DNA from: Minisyncoccota bacterium
GTDB taxonomy: Bacteria > Patescibacteriota > Minisyncoccia > Phycocordibacterales > UBA2100
Assembly: GCA_020058565.1 (NCBI GenBank)
Contig: JAGVDT010000041.1
Location: 1-6,937, forward strand
Direction of reading: 5' to 3'
Length of the DNA: 6,937 bases
The position numbers and the translations under genes were made by a program. Below are positions 1 through 4,697 of this stretch, piece after piece (the first letter of the stretch is position 1; each line of letters opens with the position of its first letter). The notes beneath the pieces are model-generated. The model saw only the letters and a list, made by a program, of their open reading frames with translations. It had not been told where the DNA came from and did no database searches.

Positions 1-38
1 CTATCGTTTCTTTGCTATCGTTCAGCGGTCACAGCTAA

Positions 39-132
39 CCGGCCAGTGCCGGAAGGAGGTGCAGAATGCAAAAAAGGAATTGGGTGCCAGTGCTCTATAC
101 TGCTACCTCTTGTCTCAATGGCACCCAATTCC
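39..132 (+). promoter_or_regulatory. Predicted structured RNA: hairpin plus pseudoknot over a Shine-Dalgarno
   Basis: A tetraloop hairpin (39-43 CCGGC with 48-52 GCCGG, loop CAGT) stacks directly on a consensus Shine-Dalgarno, AAGGAGGT at 53-60. Bases 54-64 pair with 100-111 over 11 pairs, one of them G-U, with a single bulged T at 104. That segment lies in the loop of a second, perfect 14-bp stem (76-89 with 119-132). The two helices cross, so together they form an H-type pseudoknot with connecting loops of 11, 10 and 7 bases. Pseudoknots over ribosome-binding sites are known in autoregulated ribosomal-protein leaders such as rpsO and the alpha operon. A similar role here is inference, as is any link to rpsA, which appears to have its own promoter at 151-180. 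I matched it to no named riboswitch. Confidence 0.4.
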
Positions 133-224
133 CCTTTCTTTTCCCTAACTTTCCGACCTTGCGAAAAAGGCTAATACAATATATAGTGTGCGCACGCCCC
201 CTTGAGGGGTTTATTAATTACTAG
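66..224 (+). CDS. Possible 52-residue small protein or leader peptide
   Basis: An ATG sits 5 bases after AAGGAGGT (53-60), the only full-consensus Shine-Dalgarno noticed in the window, and the frame runs to TAG at 222-224. The product starts MQKRNWVPVLYTATSC and is not a sequence I recognise. It has no clear membrane segment or domain. The first 22 codons contain both arms of the 14-bp hairpin (76-132), and the last third overlaps the likely rpsA promoter, which is unusual for an ordinary gene. It may be a translated leader whose ribosome traffic controls the hairpin, or a chance frame inside a structured RNA. The other forward frames are also open for part of this stretch, so openness alone is weak evidence. 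The case for it is the ribosome-binding site. Confidence 0.25.
   Translation: MQKRNWVPVLYTATSCLNGTQFPFLFPNFPTLRKRLIQYIVCARPLEGFINY
76..140. terminator. Long-loop hairpin with T-rich flanks, possible bidirectional terminator
   Basis: Arms 76-89 and 119-132 are perfect complements (14 bp) enclosing a 29-base loop. On the plus strand the stem is followed by a C/T-rich run containing CCTTTCTTTT. On the minus strand it is followed immediately by TTTTTT, the better tract for intrinsic termination. It could end a transcript entering from the left or block antisense transcription. The loop is unusually long for a terminator and contains the anti-Shine-Dalgarno segment described for the pseudoknot, so termination may not be its main role. 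Confidence 0.4.
151..180 (+). promoter_or_regulatory. Probable rpsA promoter
   Basis: A good -10 box TACAAT (175-180) lies 18 bases after a weak -35 match, TTCCGA (151-156). Transcription would start near 187, giving an rpsA leader of about 105 bases. It lies downstream of the 76-132 hairpin, as expected if that hairpin insulates rpsA from upstream transcription. The -35 is poor, so the call rests mainly on the -10 box and its position. Confidence 0.45.
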
Positions 225-292
225 GTTAATCGGATAACAGCTTGCGGGTATTAATAATCCGTTGAGGATCACCGTAAGTTCCGACCATTACA
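188..292 (+). promoter_or_regulatory. Structured rpsA leader lacking a Shine-Dalgarno
   Basis: The predicted leader contains a perfect 8-base palindrome GTGCGCAC (188-195), a GC hairpin CCCC-TTGA-GGGG (198-209) followed by an AT-rich run, and CGGAT (231-235) that can pair with ATCCG (257-261) around a TATTAATA palindrome. No Shine-Dalgarno lies within 20 bases of the rpsA ATG; the nearest GAGG (264-267) is 25 bases away. In Escherichia coli the rpsA leader is likewise folded, lacks a canonical Shine-Dalgarno and is repressed by S1 itself. Comparable autoregulation here is inference. Confidence 0.35.
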
Positions 293-1408
293 ATGGCAAC
301 AGCTACAGAAAGTAAAAAAGCCGTCGACTCCGACGCAGAGGAAGTAATCGCGAAAACAGGCCCGATGGAAGAAATGCTTGCGGCCGCGCCAGCGCGCCCG
401 CAGATAGACGACGTGGTAGAAGGCCCGGTCGTGGCTATCGGCCGCGCCCGCGTTTTCGTGGACCTCGCTCCGTTTGGCACCGGCATCATTTACGGCCGCG
501 AATACCTTTCGGCGCGCGATGCCCTTAAAAACACCAACATCGGCGACATCGTCACCGCGAAAGTCGTTGGCTCTGACAACGACGAAGGCTACATCGAGCT
601 ATCGCTGCGCGAGGCTCGCCAGGCCCTCATCTGGGGCGAGGCAGAAACCGCGTTGCAGAAAAAAACTGTCTTTACGCTTCCTATTTCGGACGCCAACAAA
701 GGCGGCCTAATCATCAACTGGAACGGCATCCAGGGCTTCTTGCCGGCTTCGCAGTTGGCTCCGCTTCATTACCCGCGCGTCCCGGATGGCGACAAAGACA
801 AAATATTTGTCGAACTCAAAAAGCTCATTGGCACTCCACTAGAGCTTCTGATCATCACGGCTTCTCCAAAGGAACAAAAGCTCATCTTCTCTGAAAAGGG
901 CGCGGGCACTTCCGAACGCTCGAACCTTGTCGAGAAATACCACGTGGGCGATGTCTTTGACGGCGTCGTCACCGGCGCTACGGACTTCGGCGTGTTTGTG
1001 AAAATAGAAGACGGCCTCGAGGGCCTCGTGCACATTTCCGAAATGGACTGGGCGCTCGTGGAAAACCCAAAGACGCGCTACAAAGTTGGCGACAAACTCA
1101 AAGTAAAAGTCATCGAGATCAAAGACGACAAGATTTCGCTGTCGATCAAAGCGCTCATGGAGGACCCATGGAAAGCTGCCGCGGCAAAATACAAAAAAGA
1201 TCAGAAAGTCGAGGCCGTGGTCATCAAATACAACAAACACGGCGCGCTCGCTTCTATCGAAGAAGGCGTTGCCGGACTGGTGCACATATCTGAATTCGCT
1301 TCGGAAGCGGACCTCCGCCAGAAATTGGAACTTGGAAAAGTGTACCCGTTCACGATTACGTTCTTCGAGCCGAAAGACCGCCGCATGACCCTCAAACCTG
1401 CCGCATAA
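293..1408 (+). CDS. rpsA: 30S ribosomal protein S1, four-domain form
   Basis: S1-type RNA-binding protein of 371 residues, expected to help the 30S subunit capture and unfold mRNA at initiation. Four OB-fold S1 repeats are visible at about residues 39-107, 120-200, 216-287 and 303-368. The last two carry the clearest motifs: DFGVFVKIEDGLEGLVHISE at 231-250, and GALASIEEG followed by GLVHISEF in the fourth. The second repeat is divergent, with INWNGIQGFLPASQL at 141-155, the usual pattern of the ribosome-docking repeats of bacterial S1. The first 35 residues are acidic, alanine-rich and probably disordered. The gammaproteobacterial protein has six repeats; four-repeat forms occur widely elsewhere. 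The ATG at 293 is the first possible start, since an in-frame TAA lies at 275-277. No Shine-Dalgarno precedes it. The family call is firm; equivalence to classical S1 rather than another S1-repeat protein is very likely. Confidence 0.93.
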   Translation: MATATESKKAVDSDAEEVIAKTGPMEEMLAAAPARPQIDDVVEGPVVAIGRARVFVDLAPFGTGIIYGREYLSARDALKNTNIGDIVTAKVVGSDNDEGYIELSLREARQALIWGEAETALQKKTVFTLPISDANKGGLIINWNGIQGFLPASQLAPLHYPRVPDGDKDKIFVELKKLIGTPLELLIITASPKEQKLIFSEKGAGTSERSNLVEKYHVGDVFDGVVTGATDFGVFVKIEDGLEGLVHISEMDWALVENPKTRYKVGDKLKVKVIEIKDDKISLSIKALMEDPWKAAAAKYKKDQKVEAVVIKYNKHGALASIEEGVAGLVHISEFASEADLRQKLELGKVYPFTITFFEPKDRRMTLKPAA

Positions 1409-1436
1409 GCAGCTGCAAACTTCACCGGCACTTCAT

Positions 1437-1468
1437 AAAGCTTCAGTACCATAGGTACTGAAGCTTTT
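1437..1468. terminator. Perfect 14-bp hairpin after rpsA
   Basis: Arms 1437-1450 and 1454-1467 are perfect complements around a 3-base loop (ATA), starting 29 bases after the rpsA stop and ending in TTTT (1465-1468). This fits an intrinsic terminator for rpsA, although the T tract is short. The A-rich left foot would give a weak terminator on the minus strand too, for pth read-through. A small ORF begins at the next base. Confidence 0.7.
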
Positions 1469-1615
1469 ATGATGATAGTACTAGAACAAGAAAGATGGTG
1501 GTGGGTCGAACAAGCCGAGAAGCTGGGGTATACGTTGTATGCAAAAGAACGCCAAAGGCTTTTTGATGCCCCGAAAACCCCGCCCTCGCCGTGGGACCTT
1601 CATGCAGAGGATTAG
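1469..1615 (+). CDS. Small acidic tryptophan-rich hypothetical protein (48 aa)
   Basis: Open frame from ATG 1469 (or the adjacent ATG 1472) to TAG 1613-1615. I do not recognise the family. The product starts MMIVLEQERWWWVEQAEKLG and ends SPWDLHAED. It has four tryptophans, a charged, probably helical first half (about residues 5-31) and a proline-rich tail (PKTPPSPW, 35-42). Amino-acid and codon choice look like real bacterial coding sequence rather than chance. There is no Shine-Dalgarno: the start codon is directly at the foot of the 1437-1468 hairpin, so expression would need read-through from rpsA or a start internal to the hairpin. It points at the 3' end of pth, 81 bases away. It may be a genuine small protein or a fortuitous frame; conservation would decide. 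Confidence 0.4.
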   Translation: MMIVLEQERWWWVEQAEKLGYTLYAKERQRLFDAPKTPPSPWDLHAED

Positions 1616-1696
1616 CATGCAATCTATTTTCTTACCTTTGCATTGCGAAGCCGGAAACTTTCGCCTGCTTCAGTAGAATAGCCTCCTGGGTAGCGC

Positions 1697-2293
1697 CTAG
1701 TTCCTATTGAATTCGTTCATCGCGATCATCGGGCCCCGCTCAACGGTTGCAGTAATAGCATCATTGACGCGCTTAAAAACCTTTTTCAGCTCTTCTGTTT
1801 CCAGCGCATTAAATTTGCCCAAAATAAATTTGTTGACCGCTTCCTCGCCCTGCGGTTTTTTCATCGCGCCGGAGGCCGCCTCCGGACAAACACCGATGCG
1901 GATGCGCGCGAATTTGCGTGTTTTGACCGCCCGCATGATGCTATCGAGGCCTTTGTGCCCGCCGGAACCGCGATCGTAGGACAGTTTTATTTTCCCGATA
2001 GGCAGATCAAGGTCGTCGTATACCACAAGCATCTTTTCGGCGGCCTTGGGACCTTTTACGTATTTTAAAACCGCGCTTCCGGATTTGTTCATATACGTCT
2101 CCGGCAGAAGCAGCACAAAAATGTGCTTCCCTATGGCGCCTTTTGCGACGGTGAGTTCGTTTTTTTTGTCTTCTTTCCAGTCACGCAAGTCATTTTTCTT
2201 GGCAAAGTGCTCCAAAGCCATTCTGCCGGCGTTGTGCCGAGTGTTGTCGTACTCTGCGCCAGGATTTCCAAGCCCCACGATGACCCAAGACAT
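1697..2293 (-). CDS. pth: Peptidyl-tRNA hydrolase
   Basis: Hydrolyses the ester bond of peptidyl-tRNAs dropped by the ribosome, releasing free tRNA in the cytoplasm. The 198-residue product matches the bacterial Pth family over its full length. It has GLGNPG at 7-12 with N10, the catalytic histidine H20 in NTRHNAG (17-23), PETYMNKSG at 64-72 with substrate-binding N69, and the YDDLDLPIG segment at 92-100 with D94, which orients the histidine. GSGGHKGL lies at 109-116, where many homologues have GGHNGL, so a lysine replaces the second substrate-binding asparagine; this variant is common. The start is the ATG at 2291-2293. The bases before it hold no Shine-Dalgarno but a 7-base tandem repeat beginning 13 bases upstream. 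It is convergent with rpsA and divergent from lepB, and so probably monocistronic. Confidence 0.95.
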   Translation of the reverse strand: MSWVIVGLGNPGAEYDNTRHNAGRMALEHFAKKNDLRDWKEDKKNELTVAKGAIGKHIFVLLLPETYMNKSGSAVLKYVKGPKAAEKMLVVYDDLDLPIGKIKLSYDRGSGGHKGLDSIMRAVKTRKFARIRIGVCPEAASGAMKKPQGEEAVNKFILGKFNALETEELKKVFKRVNDAITATVERGPMIAMNEFNRN

Positions 2294-2305
2294 AAGAATA
2301 GTTTC

Positions 2306-2326
2306 TAGCTTGTAGCTTGTAGCTTG
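2306..2326. repeat. Three tandem copies of TAGCTTG in front of pth
   Basis: TAGCTTG occurs three times head to tail at 2306-2312, 2313-2319 and 2320-2326, followed by a partial TAG. On the pth strand the array reads CTACAAG repeated and lies 13 to 33 bases before the start codon, that is in the leader or core promoter. Each unit contributes a -10-like TACAAG. Related but degenerate TAGCTTN units recur at 6806-6839 after ftsA, which suggests a repeat family dispersed in this genome. Confidence 0.8.
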
Positions 2327-2328
2327 TA

Positions 2329-2386
2329 GGAAATGCAGTAAAACATGATGTGCATAGTAACAGAAGAATAAAAACCCTGCATTTCC
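2329..2386. repeat. 10-bp inverted repeat in the pth-lepB spacer
   Basis: GGAAATGCAG (2329-2338) is the exact reverse complement of CTGCATTTCC (2377-2386), with a 38-base spacer rich in A. The left arm abuts the TAGCTTG array. It could be a long-loop hairpin in the pth leader or the ends of a small degenerate element. Beyond the repeats and the lepB promoter, I see no gene in the spacer 2294-2593. Confidence 0.5.
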
Positions 2387-2449
2387 GCGCTTTCTGTTCT
2401 ACATCTACTTCCTTTTTTGGATTTTTGCGTCGTAATCTTCATATTTCGT

Positions 2450-2479
2450 TTGACACGTATCTTTGTGGTGCTGTAAAAT
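2450..2479 (+). promoter_or_regulatory. Strong sigma-70-type promoter toward lepB
   Basis: A perfect -35 box TTGACA (2450-2455) and a near-consensus -10 box TAAAAT (2474-2479) are 18 bases apart, the best promoter match in the window. Transcription would start near 2486, giving a lepB leader of about 110 bases. That leader contains a 6-bp hairpin CGGTGA/TCACCG (2498-2503 with 2518-2523) and a smaller ACAG/CTGT one (2542-2545 with 2552-2555). Confidence 0.7.
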
Positions 2480-2593
2480 GCTGCCACATGTCGAATTCGG
2501 TGATAGATAACAGCAGTTCACCGTACCCCGATAGAGATACAACAGTATTCTCTGTACTTTTCGCGGCAGTATTTGATGCAGCGAAGAAACCAT

Positions 2594-3196
2594 ATGCCTG
2601 AACCAGTAGAATCCGTCTCAAATGGGGCACCTGTAACGATCCAAAATGATCGCTCTCTTTTCGGCTACGCGCTCTTCGCGGTCGCTCTTGCCCTCATCAT
2701 ACGTTTTTTTGTTGCGACGCCGTACATCGTTTCCGGCGCTTCCATGGAGCACACCTACGAAAACCACGACTACCTGATCATCGACCGGCTCACCTACGAC
2801 GTCTCAGCGCCTCAGCGAGGCGACGTGGTGGTGTTTGGCCTGCCGCAGGAGCCTTCACGAGACCTCATCAAACGCGTCATCGGCCTGCCGGGCGAGACCG
2901 TAGAGCTCACCGGCAACGGCCCAAGCGTAAAAATTTTCAACAGCGCGCATCCCGAGGGTTTTATGCTCGATGAGCCGTATCTTTCTTCAGAAAACCTCGG
3001 CGGAGCAAGCAACATGAAAGTCACGCTCGGCAACGAACAGTATTTTGTGCTAGGCGACAACCGAAAAGTCAGCGCAGATTCCCGACTCTGGGGGACGCTC
3101 CCGCGAGAAGACATCGTCGGGCGGGTGCTTCTGCGGCTATTCCCGTTTAACGCAATCGACTTTTTGCCGGGCAAGGTAACGTATGAAGAAATGTGA
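2594..3196 (+). CDS. lepB: Signal peptidase I
   Basis: Membrane-bound serine-lysine protease that removes signal peptides from exported proteins. It has one predicted N-terminal membrane anchor (about residues 22-42) and an external catalytic domain. The nucleophile is S50 in VSGASMEHTY (46-55) and the general base is K93 in LIKRVIGLPGE (91-101). Box E is VLGDNRKVSADSRLWG at 152-167, with GDN at 154-156 and SADSR at 160-164. In the serine box the usual SMxPT reads SMEHT, with histidine for proline. I chose ATG 2594 because GAAG (2583-2586) lies 7 bases upstream; in-frame ATG 2576 or TTG 2573 would add 6-7 residues. The 200-residue length suits a minimal bacterial SPase I. The next gene follows on the same strand after 180 bases and may share the transcript. 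Confidence 0.93.
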   Translation: MPEPVESVSNGAPVTIQNDRSLFGYALFAVALALIIRFFVATPYIVSGASMEHTYENHDYLIIDRLTYDVSAPQRGDVVVFGLPQEPSRDLIKRVIGLPGETVELTGNGPSVKIFNSAHPEGFMLDEPYLSSENLGGASNMKVTLGNEQYFVLGDNRKVSADSRLWGTLPREDIVGRVLLRLFPFNAIDFLPGKVTYEEM

Positions 3197-3363
3197 AGAA
3201 AAATGAGCCGCAACGACTACGCGCCTAACGGAGTCCTGTTTTCAAACCAACGCACCTATGAAAAACAAACATTACATCGCAAATTCCGGCATTATTAGCG
3301 CTAAACTTCCGACACGCAAAAGCGGTGCCGGGTGTACGTTGTTTCTGCATTCGCTTACCTCAT

Positions 3364-3368
3364 AAGGA
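3364..3368 (+). promoter_or_regulatory. Ribosome-binding site deciding the start of the HisRS-like gene
   Basis: AAGGA at 3364-3368 is followed after 8 bases by ATG 3377. This fixes the start there rather than at the in-frame GTG 3332, which has no such site and would add 15 unrelated residues. The first two bases overlap the stop codon of a 35-codon ORF in another frame (3258-3365), so translational coupling is possible. Confidence 0.7.
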
Positions 3369-3376
3369 AAACTAAC

Positions 3377-4579
3377 ATGCTTCGCATACGCGACACTCGC
3401 CACAGCTCGACCGCATCTCTGTTAAGCGACGCTATTCAAATCGCCGAGTACTACGGTTTTGTGCCTATGGAAAACCTGCGCCGTTCGGAAAATATGCAGA
3501 AAAAGCCGCCGACCGCGGCCGAGATCGACGAATTGCTGAATTTCGCGCGCAAAGACGAGCGTTCGCTTACCGCCGTTGCGCGAAAAGCCGTCATGACTGC
3601 CCGCGAACTCGGCGAGGCGACTTTTGCCTGGCGGATAGCGCAGTCAGCCGGCGCGCTTCCGAGCATCACGCTGGAGCTGCATGTCTTTGGGCATGGCTCG
3701 GCTATGGCCGAAGCGCTTTTGATCGTGGTGGGAAACGCGATAGTGCAAAACGCAGGCATCCAGCAGCGAACCCTCTACCTCAACAACCTCGGGTCATCCG
3801 AGAGCTCCGGCCGGTACGTGCGCGACGTGCAGCAATACCTCCGCAAACATATAGAGAGCATCTCGCCGACGCTGCGTCCGCGCGCAGCGGTAGATCCGCT
3901 CGGCACTTTGGTGCAGCTCATAGACCGCGGACATCCGGCGATAGCGCGCGCGCCGCAGGCTACCGAATACCTCACCGAAGACGAACGCCGCCGTTTCTGG
4001 GAATTTTTGGAGTATCTTGAGGTCTTTGGCCTTCCGTACGAACTCTCGGGGCACGTCCTCGGCAGCCGCGACGTATGGTCGCACGCGCTCTACGAAATCG
4101 CGACCACTGACCCTGAGACACAGGCGCGACTGCCTCTGGCTTTTGGCGGCAGATACGATCCGGTAATCAGCCGTTTTGCCAGAAGGCCCGAAGGCGCCGC
4201 TATGATAGGCATCAATGTCGAAGTCCGAGGCGGCACGCGGCCCAAAAAAGCGAGCCGGCCATCGCCTGGAATATTCTTTGCGCATTTGGGCCGCGAAGCG
4301 CGTCGACGCGCGCTCGGTGTTATCGAATCACTGCGCGGCGCAGAGATTCCCGTGCATCAGTCGCTCACGTACGAACGCCTGGGCGAGCAAATGGCGGCAG
4401 CACGCAAGCTCGCCGTCCCCTATATATTGATCATGGGTCATAAAGAAGCAGTCGAAAACGCCATTCTCGTGCGCGAGGTAGCGACCAATTCCCAGGAAAG
4501 CGTCCCACTCGAAGACCTAACCAACTATCTCAAGCGCCGAAGAATGGGAATCAAACAGGCCCTGGGCGCTACCTTGTAA
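3377..4579 (+). CDS. Histidyl-tRNA synthetase-like protein, probable pseudoenzyme
   Basis: A 400-residue paralogue of class II HisRS, with the synthetase fold at about 1-285 and a HisRS-type anticodon-binding domain at about 297-388. Family marks that remain: YLNNLGS (134-140), the LxxLxxxGLPYEL segment around 211-223, and GGRYD (257-261). Residues 83-105 line up without gaps to motif 2, FRxERPQxGRxREFxQ, but its ATP-binding arginine is A84. In the HisRS signature LVRGLDYY the catalytic arginine (R259 in Escherichia coli) is G229. The motif 3 arginine after E282 is V283. Motif 1 has no clear proline. Aminoacylation therefore looks impossible. HisZ, the known non-catalytic relative, normally lacks the anticodon domain that is kept here, so this is probably not HisZ. 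A tRNA- or amino-acid-sensing role, as for the HisRS-like domain of Gcn2, is speculation. The gene is intact, which argues against a pseudogene. Alignments were done by eye. Confidence 0.8.
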   Translation: MLRIRDTRHSSTASLLSDAIQIAEYYGFVPMENLRRSENMQKKPPTAAEIDELLNFARKDERSLTAVARKAVMTARELGEATFAWRIAQSAGALPSITLELHVFGHGSAMAEALLIVVGNAIVQNAGIQQRTLYLNNLGSSESSGRYVRDVQQYLRKHIESISPTLRPRAAVDPLGTLVQLIDRGHPAIARAPQATEYLTEDERRRFWEFLEYLEVFGLPYELSGHVLGSRDVWSHALYEIATTDPETQARLPLAFGGRYDPVISRFARRPEGAAMIGINVEVRGGTRPKKASRPSPGIFFAHLGREARRRALGVIESLRGAEIPVHQSLTYERLGEQMAAARKLAVPYILIMGHKEAVENAILVREVATNSQESVPLEDLTNYLKRRRMGIKQALGATL

Positions 4580-4602
4580 TTGCCTGCTAAGATAAAAACC
4601 CA

Positions 4603-4623
4603 TTTGGAGGTCAGACCTCCAAA
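4603..4623. terminator. Compact 9-bp hairpin after the HisRS-like gene
   Basis: TTTGGAGGT (4603-4611) pairs perfectly with ACCTCCAAA (4615-4623) around a 3-base loop CAG, 24 bases after the upstream stop codon. The plus strand has no following T run; on the minus strand TTTTT follows after 4 bases. It may end the lepB/HisRS-like transcript weakly, stabilise its 3' end, or stop antisense transcription. Its arms are a Shine-Dalgarno core and its complement, but no start codon lies at working distance. Confidence 0.45.
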
Positions 4624-4657
4624 AGCTGACAAGGGATGCGCTCAAAAATACTTTTCA

Positions 4658-4686
4658 TTGACCTTTGAGCTGTTTATTGATATACT
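4658..4686 (+). promoter_or_regulatory. rpsU promoter giving a nearly leaderless mRNA
   Basis: TTGACC (4658-4663) and TATACT (4681-4686) are spaced by an ideal 17 bases. Transcription should begin about 4692-4694, only 4-6 bases before the rpsU ATG at 4698, leaving no room for a Shine-Dalgarno. A 7-bp inverted repeat GCTCAAA/TTTGAGC (4640-4646 with 4664-4670) brackets the -35 box and could be an operator. Confidence 0.65.
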
Positions 4687-4697
4687 TCCGGCCACAT

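Noticed and set aside
33..66. Resemblance to the SRP RNA core (AACCGG...CAG..CCGGAAGGA).
   Set aside because: The 3' side of the internal loop (AGCAGCC in SRP RNA) is not matched, the closing pair of the GGAA tetraloop is poor, and the flanks do not form the long SRP stem.
264..274. GAGGATCACCG resembles the GGATCACCTCC tail of 16S rRNA.
   Set aside because: Only a short match, with no other rRNA sequence before it.
839..1285. 148-codon antisense ORF inside rpsA.
   Set aside because: Shadow of a well-supported ribosomal protein gene; the composition follows the complementary codons and no family is recognisable.
2306..2386. Possible CRISPR or insertion-sequence remnant.
   Set aside because: Units of 7 bases without spacers are not CRISPR, and there is no transposase or clear target-site duplication.
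2350..2601. 83-codon forward ORF across the pth-lepB spacer.
   Set aside because: GTG start without a ribosome-binding site, covers the lepB promoter and start, cysteine/serine-rich with no recognisable domain.
3203..3298. 31-codon ORF 6 bases after lepB, preceded by GAAG.
   Set aside because: Very short, not recognisable, overlaps palindromes and the 35-codon frame; support is too thin for an annotation.
3332..3376. N-terminal extension of the HisRS-like protein from GTG 3332.
   Set aside because: The added 15 residues have no family match and ATG 3377 has a well-placed AAGGA.
3794..4285. 163-codon antisense ORF inside the HisRS-like gene.
   Set aside because: The sense strand shows clear HisRS family features and a Shine-Dalgarno; the antisense product resembles nothing.
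4636..4668. ATG with AAGGG directly before it and a 10-codon frame ending in TGA upstream of rpsU.
   Set aside because: The spacing to ATG is too short and the frame contains the rpsU -35 box; most likely chance.
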